Positions 21,830-30,708 of a stretch of 64,000 nucleotides of DNA are shown in pieces. Position 1 is the stretch's first letter; the number at the start of each line of letters is the position of its first letter. Both the position numbers and the translations under genes were made by a program. Below the pieces are notes generated by a model. The model ran no database searches, was not told the DNA's origin, and worked only from the letters and a program-made list of their open reading frames with translations. Source of the DNA: Salisapilia sapeloensis (Eukaryota > Oomycota > Peronosporomycetes > Peronosporales > Salisapiliaceae); contig JAADVB010000023.1 in assembly GCA_023334545.1 (NCBI GenBank), forward strand, positions 1 to 64,000, read 5' to 3'.

Positions 21830-22393
21830 CTTTTCTGTCTTGTGTAATTTTAGCTACTTCACGAACTGAAAGGTGTGTGAGAGTTGGTACGTTAGTTTGA
21901 CACCAGAGTAGAAATAGGGCCAGAGCCGAGGACATTGCATCATCTGAGTGACTATGAAGTGAACGATAGACCTTGCTCTTTCCTATGGTAGCAACTGATT
22001 ACCTCATGTCTCTTTTTCATTGCTACCGTCATATACGGCCTCTTTGTCTTTGACGATGGCACAGGACGGATCTGACTTGCCGTTTAGCAGGCAACCTTTC
22101 GACTTCAAGTTGACTGATCCAAGTTTCAATGCAACTACAAAATAGGTTTCCAGCGTCGTCATCAAGTCGGGTGATCAGAGCCTAAGAAAGCACTCCTTTG
22201 GTCATAGAGCACTCGACCTTGTACGCTAAATGTACTTGGTAGATACTTCGGTCAATATAGAAGAATATGCACATAGTGGCTCGACAGTGTCCACTTCCAA
22301 CCACACTAAAAGGAGTCAAATACAAGTTCCATGATCAAAAGTGCGTGCATTCAGTCTAGTCTTCATACGTGTCACACCCTTCTGCAGACCCGG
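21830..22393. other. Intergenic region, no gene seen
   Basis: A 564 bp gap between the start of the nucleoredoxin-like gene and the stop of Gle1, both on the minus strand. No coding frame of note; it likely holds the nucleoredoxin promoter and the Gle1 3' end. Confidence 0.4.
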
Positions 22394-24532
22394 TTACCGC
22401 CCTCTTCCTCGCCCCCTTCCTCGTCCCCTTCCTCCGCCTCCACCTCGTCCTCGTCCTCTACCCCCTCCTCGTCCTCCTCCTCTTCCTCCTCCATAGCCTC
22501 CGTGATTCTGATTCCCATCATCCACCCTGTCTTCATCCTCCGCACTCAGCTGTGTCTCCTTCAGCGTCCGACCTGCATTATCATCCAGCCTGTACCCGCT
22601 GGTCTCATACTCTTCAATCAGCATCCGTATCTGCCCAACGGCATTAGCACTCCCGCTCTTCGTGTCCGTATTCAACGTCGGCACCACTTGATTCTTGATC
22701 CGCATCAACAGCTCATGGAAGTCTCTCTGATACGTCCGCAGTAGCTCACTCCCACCCATCTCAAGGACCGTCAATAGGATCGGAGCTGTCATCAAATTCG
22801 GTTTCGCCGCGAGCAAATGCACGATCCAGGATGACAGATCTTCTATCCCGAATCCTTCTGGAGACGCATCCGGTCCATTCGTCTGAGAAGTTTGATTCCC
22901 AAAGGTCGAGGGAACAGGCAGTTCGTTCGAATGCACGATCCGAATGGCCGTGAGGACCGCCGTGAACATACTCATGCGCCTCGTGTACTCTGTAACGTGT
23001 TCTAGACCGTCCGGATCGGACGTTTCTCCTACAGCTTTTTCAAAATGCAATAAATCTCTCTTATAATCTGCCATTGACTGAGAAGCCTTTTTCCCAGGCA
23101 TCTTGGGGATCGTAAAGACACAGTGTTTATGGAAGAAGCCGAGCATGTAGGGCGTGAAGGCTGGTGTACGGATACAAACTTGGAGGATGACATGTGCCAG
23201 TGGGAAGCATCCACTAGAATCGACGTTAGAGGTACGTATGTGTAGTGATAGGTGGTATCATACCTGTATTCGATGAGGTTGCGAGCTTGGTTGATGAGAT
23301 TCCTACCGACGATATCCATGGCGTACGAGAACATCTTGTCGCCACCACTTTGTGCTTTCTACATGAAAGCGTTAGTCGTATTATGGCGATTGGATGCAAG
23401 AGATGAAGTACTTGGAAGAGATCCGTGATCTTGTCGATGACCATGCGGATTTTGGATGGAGCTGCCGAGATTTGGTTACAAGCACCCGCCTATTGCATGT
23501 ACATGAGAAATGATACATTTGCATGGAAAGAGAAGAGACCAACCTGCTTCTTAATCTCGACTCGAATGCGTTTCGTCTCGCCATCCGTTGCGTCTGTAAT
23601 CTCCTTGGACGTTTCTTCCATCTCATCCAGCTTCTTCAGTCGATCTTCCGCTTCGACGAGGTACTGTTCCTTCTCCTTCTCCTCTGCCTCTTTCTTTGCT
23701 CGTTCCTCCTCGGCCTTTTGTAGTGCCTTTTGCTCTGCCTCCTTTGCTTGTCTCTCCTTTTCCTTTTTCTCCTCCTCCTTTCGCTTTTTCTCCTCTTCTT
23801 TTCGTTTCTGCTCTAGCTCTGCCTGTCGCTTGGCTTCTTCCGCCTCCTTTCGTGCCTTCTCTCGTCGCTGGCGCTCTGCCTCATCCTGCTCCTCCTGCCG
23901 ACGACGATGTGCCTGCAGACGATAAAGTTCCTGCTCCAACGACGTGAAGATCGCCTGGTCTTTTCTACGTCTCTATTGGGTTTTAGAAAGGAAGAGAATG
24001 AAAGAGTGTATAGGTAGAGCCTACTTGCTCTAGCGTCGTCGTCGCCTTGGCTTGGAACTCTCGATGCTACAAAATATCATCGTCAATATCGTTATGATAG
24101 TACATAAAGAGAGCATTATACCTTTTTGAGGATATGTGAGTCAAAGCTCTCCTGACTGTACTTGTTGATGGAGTCTAGTTCCATCTTGGCATTCGATCGA
24201 GCTCTCTCCAGAGTCTGTAAAAGCTTCTGATAGGCATCGCTGGACTTGACAGCCTCCACTGCCACGAGCTCACACGACTTTTGTACTTCATCTACCAGAT
24301 CTACAATGCCCAATGTTAGTATCCACGTCTTCCTACGATAAATAGACGATAGAAACGTACCATGAGCCGACTGATAGTGGAACGGACCGAGTTGGACGAG
24401 TTCCAGCGATCTTGTCGATGTACTTAAAGCCTTCTCGTACGGATGATAGACCTCCTCCTCCTCCTCCTCGTCATCCGAAGGTGCACGCAACCGCCTAGGC
24501 GCTGGCTCATCGTCGTCTAATCCGAGTCGCAT
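22394..24532 (-). CDS. GLE1: mRNA export factor Gle1
   Basis: Gle1 activates the DEAD-box helicase Dbp5/DDX19 with inositol hexakisphosphate at the nuclear pore, releasing mRNA. Seven exons (24532-24361, 24300-24122, 24066-24025, 23972-23544, 23489-23412, 23358-23264, 23213-22394) join in frame to 604 residues, with introns of 50-60 bp. The N-terminus is acidic (SDDEEEEEEVYHPYEKAL). A long charged coiled coil follows at about 130-275. The C-terminal HEAT-like Gle1 domain carries KMFSYAMDIVGRNLINQARN, SGCFPLAHVILQVC and YMLGFFHKHCVFTIPKMPG. The last 37 residues are a Gly/Arg-rich tail not usual in Gle1. The first safe ATG is 24532. The frame is open further upstream but broken by a TGA at 24698-24700, so the exact N-terminus is uncertain. 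The first intron (24301-24360) is 60 bp and stop-free. Confidence 0.92.
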
Positions 24533-24731
24533 GCTGGTGCTCGAAATTGAGTCCGAGACCTTTGGTGGTACAATTCCGGCACCCTGTACCACGATGTTTA
24601 TAGCGTTCGCGACGGTCGTGTCGACGCCGTGCAGCCAACCAAGCGAAATATACTTGGGTTTTGTATGGTCCGACACGACCCGCAGGACAGGAAGGTATCA
24701 CTCAGCTTTCTTCCTCCACCAACGAAGCATA
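24533..24731. promoter_or_regulatory. Shared Gle1 / eS27 divergent promoter region
   Basis: About 200 bp separate the Gle1 start at 24532 (-) from the eS27 ATG at 24732 (+). A minus-strand ATG at 24728-24730 lies one base from the eS27 ATG. It opens a 10-codon frame that stops at TGA 24698-24700, in the same frame as Gle1. The eS27 side has a pyrimidine-rich leader at 24704-24719. Confidence 0.5.
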
Positions 24732-25216
24732 ATGGTATGTACATGTTTCTTTAGCTCGATCTAGATGGTCCTTTGGGTATACAGGAATAAAGGGGGAGGC
24801 TTGCATGTCGTCCTGGGTGCTGTGAGCTAGTACAGGTGAAAGCGTAGAGACGAATGTCTAGTTCTATTCCAGAGCATGGACCCAAGCAGCCATGAGCTTA
24901 CCCCTTCCTTCCATCTATCCACGCCATCGTCCTTGGTTACGACAGTCGTACTCATATTTTTAATGCACAGAACCGTGATCTCTTGCACCCGACGGCAGCC
25001 CAGGAGGCGCAGACCCACAAGCTCAAGCGCTTGGTACAGACGCCCAACTCGTACTTTATGGACGTCAAGTGCCCTGGCTGCTTCAACATCACGACGGTCT
25101 TCAGCCACGCCCAGACCGTCGTCCTCTGCGGAAGCTGCTCCGTCATGCTGTGCCAGCCTACGGGCGGCAAGGCTCGTCTGACGGACGGCTGCCAGTACCG
25201 CAAGAAGACCGACTAA
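24732..25216 (+). CDS. RPS27: 40S ribosomal protein eS27
   Basis: A small-subunit ribosomal protein with a four-cysteine zinc ribbon. The first exon is just the ATG (24732-24734), followed by a 236 bp GT-AG intron and exon 2 at 24971-25216. The product is 82 residues, against 82-86 in the family. It starts [15 protein letters not shown], and [20 protein letters not shown] is strongly conserved. The zinc ligands are CPGC and CGSC, followed by [16 protein letters not shown] lone ATG in exon 1 fits the splice sites (ATG|GTATGT and GCACAG|AAC). A long first intron in a ribosomal protein gene often carries expression elements. It is convergent with importin-alpha, 110 bp away. Confidence 0.92.
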
Positions 25217-25326
25217 GCACTCCTTGTGTCTAGCATAGGCATCCAGTAGGTGATATCGGTGGAGAAGCGAATGAAAGACATGAAAAAGATGCATCTCGTT
25301 TAATTGTTTGTCGCACGATCACGTTT

Positions 25327-27460
25327 CTAGGCGTGGATGGCCAGGCGGTCCTTTTCGTCCACGATCCACGTACTGTCATCTTCCAAGTCCAGCCTCTCTG
25401 CTAACGCCAGGATGCTCCCTGTCTCCACGAGGTACCGTACGAGCTGATCGTTCATGTGCACCATCTCGTCCAGCGCGTCCAGCGCGTCGTCCTCGTCTTC
25501 ATTCAAGTCGCCATCCTCCGTACTCTTCTCGTCGTCCACGCTACCATCCTTCTCCTTCTCACCCTTCTTGGCCTGGTGCTTCTTCCGCCGCTGCCGCTGC
25601 CTCTTCTTCCGACGCCGCGTGCGTTTATTCGCTTGCTTGGCCTGTTTCTCCGAAACCTCTTTCCGACTCTCCTCTCGCCATAAACTCTCCTGATACTGCA
25701 GATGAAACACAGAGCAGTCGCAGTTCCGACACACGTTGCACTTGCACTCGTCACAGAAGAACGTCTCGTGCGAGTGCTTCGAGAACGCGCCGAGGCAAAT
25801 GGCACACGTGACAAAGTGCTGCTGCCAGATACGAGACGCTCGCTTCGCTACGGTCGCCGACTTGTGCGTCACGAGCGTCTCGATGTTGATTGACGCCATG
25901 AGCGACGCATACGGGTTCGGCGCATTCGGCTCTGGAGACCGCTGCGCAGCTGCTTCACCCACCTACGACACCATCAGTACATCTCCGAGACAGATATGAC
26001 GACGTCTGTCGTACCTGTAATATACGTTCCAAGCCTTCTAACGCCATCATGACCATACTCGTTTCTTCCAGCAAGTTCCCTAAAATACGAATGCACCCTT
26101 GATGGACCAGGTACTCGATCTGACCGTCGCTACCACATGACGTCGCGTTCAGAACTACCCAGCACGCCTCGCTCTTGACTTCCGTGTCCGTCGCTTGGTT
26201 CGACGCCAGTGCCATCAAGTTCGGAATGCAACCGCTGTCGAGGACGGTCTGGATCTGGTCCACAGTCCCGGCAGCGATGTTGCTCAGCGTCCAACACGCC
26301 TCCTTCTGGATCTCTCGATTCGAATGCGCAATGAGTCGACGCAGGGATGGCACGGCGCCACAGTCTAAGATGTGCTGCGTATAGTCATGGTCGTCCTCGG
26401 CGCAGACAATATTCCCAATGGCACGAAGAGCAGGCTTTGTGACACGCCAGGACGAATGGGACAAGAGTTCTACCAAGCGAAAGCATACATCTGAGTCGAC
26501 TACCGCCTGAATATGTGTCGACGGACCGTCGCACAGGTGGGAGAACGCCCAACAGACGTGAGAAAGGATCTCCGTGTCGGTGCTGGATAACATTTTCGAC
26601 AGATTAGGCAAGACGACGGATATATCAAAGACAGGACGTGGCTGATGGTCACACAAGTTGCTCAATGTCCACGTGAGGATGCGCAGGAGGGACAGTCGAT
26701 CCCACGACGTCTTCTTCAGATTCTGAATGAGCGGCACGAGGGCACCTGCGTTGAGTACCAAGTCTCTCGTTGCAGCTCCTTCTGTCGCGAGATTCCCTAG
26801 GACCCAGACGCTTTGCTCTAGCACCTCCTGGTTCGTCGAGTCTAAGAGAGAGACGAGAGTCGGGATGACGCCGTTCTGAAGGAGGACGGACGAGTTGTCT
26901 GTAGCACCAGCGGCAATGTTCGTAAGCGCCCATAGCGCTTCCACCTGTAACGTTGGTTGATCTCGAAGCTTTAGCCACTGAATTAGTCGAGGCGTCCAGT
27001 TTTTCTCCAGCATCTACCACACTAGCATCAGTATCACTCACCTAGCATGTCCTCTCTACTCTGTGTCAAGTGTAGTATATGACAGCATGTTTTCTAGTAG
27101 AGATACGAGGGTGTGTGCAGCATATACCTGTCGAATGAGCAAGTCTCGCTCCGAAGAGAGTAGGACTCGGAGCTTTTTCGCTGCTTCCAGCTGGACATCC
27201 GCGTCGTCCGAGTGGAGGCCAATGTCGATTTTATTGACGTCCCCTTGGAAATTCGGAGATGGAGGAGGGCCGACAGGAGGGGTGACGGTTTCGAGACTGC
27301 CATTAGCGATATACTTACTGCCAAAGTACGCCCCGCCATTCGCAGGAAAGTTGTAGTAGGCCGTGGAATTCTCCGACGAGGGCATGGCGGCGACTGCTGC
27401 TGCCGTAAGCTCAGCCACGTCCGAAGACGACCAGAACCGATTCGATGCGCCGCCACTCAT
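25327..27460 (-). CDS. Importin-alpha-like protein with C-terminal Cys-rich and basic extension
   Basis: A nuclear-import adaptor-like protein. Exons 27460-27128, 27013-26015 and 25962-25327 (introns 114 and 52 bp) give 655 residues, against 500-550 in the family. Armadillo repeats span about 80-490, with the classic NLS-groove motifs ALWALTNIAAG, SVWVLGNLATEG, LTWTLSNLCDH, HVCWAFSHLCDG and ACWTLSNIAAG. The N-terminus (MSGGASNRFWSSSDVAELTA) lacks the Arg/Lys-rich importin-beta-binding (IBB) domain. After the tenth repeat comes a cysteine cluster at 497-527 (CAICLGAF, then FCDECKCNVCRNCDCSVFHL), probably zinc-binding. A strongly basic stretch follows at 555-577 (KRTRRRKKRQRQRRKKHQAK), and then a very acidic one at 583-612. 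The exon 2-3 junction is in frame within the conserved EGLERIL helix, so the extension looks genuine. Confidence 0.9.
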
Positions 27461-28084
27461 GGAGTCGCGACGCGAGCGAGACCGCGACTTTTTTACTTGG
27501 TACTATTAGCGTGCTTCTTTGGGGGTGGACTACTGTTGAACCTCTTTATAGGGGAAACATGGAGCTTGAAATCTGCTCGCTTTGCTCTGTGGTAACGGTT
27601 GATGGATATTGTAGAAAGGTATGACGGTACTTGTTCAGAATTGACCTTATTGCACGATTTGTATCGAAGTGTGTCGTTTCATATGAATGCGGCCGAAGGT
27701 AGGTACGCTCGATACCTTCAGTGGACGGAGAAATGTGGTACATTTCCTCTTCTTATATCCGCAAGCTGAACACGACATGTAGACCCCGTATCTGCCATCA
27801 GTCCTGTAGTCAATACAAGTCCTACCGTTCTCTTCTTGCTTACGAATTGATCATTACAAGAGGCATTTCACATGTACAGCTTTAGGATGCCCCTTCTTCT
27901 ATTCTGATTATCACGGTATCACATCATCCTGCATGACTAGCTATCCGACACTACCATGGCAATAAAGCTAAGCTAGAAAGAGTACTGCAATAACAATTCA
28001 CACGCAACTCGATGTAAAATCAAAAGGGTTTCATTACGACTAGATTCAGAAACTACCCGTTATTCAGGCTTTCGAATGCAACAC
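27461..28084. other. Intergenic region, no gene seen
   Basis: A 624 bp gap between the importin-alpha start and the stop of the first elicitin-like gene, both on the minus strand. No coding frame or repeat was recognised. Confidence 0.4.
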
Positions 28085-28432
28085 TTAGTTGGCGGCCGGG
28101 CACGTAGCCGTGAACTGCTGCACGACGACCGGGACGACGATGGTGTTGCCACCGACCGTGAGAGAGCACATGGACGGGTTCAGGGCCTGGACTTCTTCGA
28201 AGAGGGCAAGGCAAGCGTCGCTCTTGCACATAGTGTCGAGCTGAGCCTGGTTCGGGTATCCGCTGGGCGGAAGCAACTGCCAACCCTCAGAGTCTTCCTG
28301 GCACGGGGCCAAGTTCTTGCTGTTGGCAAGCGGAAGGAGCTTGAGGAGCTCAGCGGCACCACAGGCCTCCTGGGCGTGGGCAGAAGCGAAGAGGGCCGAA
28401 GCGACGGTGGCGAAGACGACAGAGAGCTGCAT
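28085..28432 (-). CDS. Secreted elicitin-like protein
   Basis: Elicitins are small oomycete-specific secreted sterol- and lipid-binding proteins; some trigger plant defence. This gene encodes 115 residues from the ATG at 28432. A clear signal peptide (MQLSVVFATVASALFASAHA) precedes a mature protein of about 95 residues. Six cysteines at 24, 44, 69, 74, 89 and 111 give spacings 20-25-5-15-22. This is close to the 24-24-5-15-24 pattern of canonical elicitins, especially the invariant CxxxxC and 15-residue gap. There is no Thr/Pro-rich tail or GPI signal; it ends CPAAN. It is a paralogue of the gene at 30216-30563 (73 of 115 positions identical, no gaps). The start is set by the signal peptide and by an initiator motif 45 bp upstream. 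Confidence 0.93.
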   Translation of the reverse strand: MQLSVVFATVASALFASAHAQEACGAAELLKLLPLANSKNLAPCQEDSEGWQLLPPSGYPNQAQLDTMCKSDACLALFEEVQALNPSMCSLTVGGNTIVVPVVVQQFTATCPAAN

Positions 28433-28463
28433 GTTTATAAGTTGTTCTTGAGCTGGCGGAAGC

Positions 28464-28477
28464 AAGTTGGAGAATGA
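28464..28477 (-). promoter_or_regulatory. Oomycete initiator (Inr)-like element of first elicitin-like gene
   Basis: Read on the minus strand, TCATTCTCCAACTT matches the published oomycete core-promoter form (YCATTYYNCAWTTT type) in all but one position. It starts 45 bp before the ATG. The paralogue has a comparable element at the same distance. Confidence 0.65.
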
Positions 28478-30170
28478 CTGAACGAGTTGCTCTTGGTTCA
28501 GTCGGATGAACAAGAGTTGACCAACTCGCTCGTCTTTGTGCTCGCCCCGGAATCATCAGGATGACAAGTACTACGGTCTTCCGCTACACACTCACCATAG
28601 AGCAGCTCTGTTTAATGCGACAGCCCTCAAGAGCTTCAAGATGCAATGTAGACTTGATTAAAGCGTACTCGGATGAACTGATTTCACTACAAAATAGATG
28701 GTATGTAGCGCGCTGATTAGAGCTGACCGATCGGTCGGAAGCCTGTCGTAAGCTAGCCTCTCGACTTATCTACCTTTCTGGATACAACTCATCTCCTTGA
28801 CACTGCATCGTAATCACCTCTTGAGCGCTCGAATCTGTTATCAGATGCTTCATGTTTTAAAAAGCATTTTCAAAACAAAGCGTCTTGCGGGGTACGGCGA
28901 AAAATATTCAAATGAAGGCCGCGTGAAAGGCTCCGGTCATCTATCTCGTGCGAATGGCATGTATAGGACCGTATATCGATTCTTGTCCATCTTTGTGTGC
29001 AAAAGTATCTTTACCGAATTGCAACGTGTCACAAGGATCTTGCAAATCGATCCTCACCATCTGATTAAAGGATAACGACACCTCTTGGTCGAGGGAAGCG
29101 GTTACCCGTCATGCCACACAATTCATCTTTTGAAGTTACCATTCATGCATACCAAGTCAGTAGATGGTAGTCTGCTAGACATCGACATGCCTGACACAGG
29201 CAAGACATTTGCAGCCCTTCGCTCCATGTCGACTCAGATTTATCCTCCACATCCTTGCGTAATTCTTGTTGACTGATAGTGATGATCGATTTTAGCTATT
29301 ACTTTCCATGTTGCTCTAGCAGACGGATGATCGGTCGGAAGATCAGTTTGAAGCTTGGAGCGACCGTGGGCTCTTTGTCGAGCATGGGCTTCCTTCGAAA
29401 GACAGAACGAATGCAAATTCGTTTCGCTGGCGTCTCGATAGCAGAATCAGAGCAGTCCGATAGGACAAGTACGTCGTGTTTACTCGTCTCTTGGATCGTT
29501 TAGATTGGCATATGGTAATAATAAGCTATCAAAACTGTTGATCATCGATATGTACTTTTATACAGCTAGAACTCGCCGTTGTTATTATTGGGTATCCACG
29601 TTAGTTAAACTGGCACTCGATCGGCATGAATGGAAACTTTTGGCTTCAAAATATGTGTGTTGCCTAGATTACTGGTTCAATGTATTCGAATCGAAAGTAA
29701 ATTTATATTTCGTCACAGACGTGGCTAGCATGCGACAGTTGCATTGGTACTGAATTAGTGAAGTTGGACTCAGAGATCTACTTGGGATGTTGAAGGTAGC
29801 TTTTCGGCGATATCTGCGTGTTCTCCAGATCTGGCCGTGACTGATCCAGTACCAGCTCCTATGTCTGAATCATGAACGCAACAAGTCAATTTGGTATAGA
29901 CCTGTGTCCATAGATATATAGCTTCCTGAATTGGAGTAGTGGATGCTGTCTGCATAGTACCTGATCATCACGGTTCTCGCAACACCAGATTGGTTTCAAA
30001 TACACCATTTGTGCACCTCGTGAGGCGATAGATATGTAAAGGAGACGGAACATTGAACTTTATTTGACCGATAAGTCTCGTCTTGTGCTTGCCGATCATG
30101 AACTACGTTGAGACAGACAATTGGTATCGACGCCCACCATCTTCATGAATAGCTCGCCTGCTCCAACTCC

Positions 30171-30184
30171 TCATTCCCGAATTT
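30171..30184 (+). promoter_or_regulatory. Oomycete initiator (Inr)-like element of second elicitin-like gene
   Basis: TCATTCCCGAATTT fits the oomycete initiator consensus with one mismatch (G for C in the CA step). It starts 45 bp upstream of the ATG at 30216, the same spacing as in the paralogue. Confidence 0.65.
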
Positions 30185-30215
30185 GATCTCAACAACTCAA
30201 GGACAACTCAAAACA

Positions 30216-30563
30216 ATGCAGCTCTCTTACATCTTCGCTACCGTCGCTACCCTCTTCTTCGCCTCGGCCAACGCCGTTGAGGACTGCGATGCCACTGAGC
30301 TCGCCAAGCTCGCGCCGCTTGCCACTTCCTCCAACCTCGCCCCGTGCCAGGAGGCTTCCGATGGCTGGCAGTTGTTGCCGCCGAGCGGCACCCCTACGGA
30401 GGCTCAGCTCAAGGCCATGTGCCAGTCTGAAGCTTGCGTCGGTCTCTTCAAGGAGCTCTCTGACCTTAACCCGTCTGACTGCAAGTTGACCGTCAGCGGC
30501 AACTCGATTGTCATCCAGGACGTCATCACGGACTTCAAGAAGGTCTGCCCGGCCGCCAACTAA
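30216..30563 (+). CDS. Secreted elicitin-like protein (paralogue)
   Basis: 115 residues starting at the ATG at 30216. The signal peptide is MQLSYIFATVATLFFASANA, and the mature protein starts near VEDCDATELAKL. The six cysteines are at the same positions (24, 44, 69, 74, 89, 111) as in the divergent copy 1.8 kb away. The block APCQEASDGWQLLPPSG is the best conserved. The least conserved part is residues 101-110, just before the last cysteine; in canonical elicitins this end helps close the lipid cavity, so ligand preference may differ. The upstream in-frame codons from 30183 lie downstream of the initiator motif but begin with TTG, so the ATG is preferred. Convergent with the RCC1-repeat gene, 145 bp apart. 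Confidence 0.93.
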   Translation: MQLSYIFATVATLFFASANAVEDCDATELAKLAPLATSSNLAPCQEASDGWQLLPPSGTPTEAQLKAMCQSEACVGLFKELSDLNPSDCKLTVSGNSIVIQDVITDFKKVCPAAN

Positions 30564-30708
30564 GCATTTCATTTTCGTATGTCTCCATACGGAAAGGTTA
30601 TGAAGATGGAAACCTAGAAGTCAAGAATAATAGTTGTCTACTAGGACTATCTTCCCATTGCAAAAAATAAAAAAGCTTTACTAAGGTAAACCTCCTTTGG
30701 TCTTGATC

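Larger units (their letters stand above)
28433..30215. promoter_or_regulatory. Divergent intergenic region between elicitin-like paralogues
   Basis: 1.78 kb with no convincing gene. It holds the two initiator-like elements (28464-28477 and 30171-30184). Just before each ATG there is a related leader: CTCAAGAACAACT before the first, CTCAAGGACAACT before the second. A 13-base word, GATCGGTCGGAAG, occurs at 28729-28741 and again at 29329-29341. In the first copy it lies in the perfect 12-bp palindrome GACCGATCGGTC. This could be a regulatory site or chance. Confidence 0.5.

Noticed and set aside
22394..22500. Low-complexity GAG/CTC-rich tract, possible simple repeat
   Set aside because: It is in frame with the Gle1 domain and encodes the Gly/Arg tail, so it is described as coding instead.
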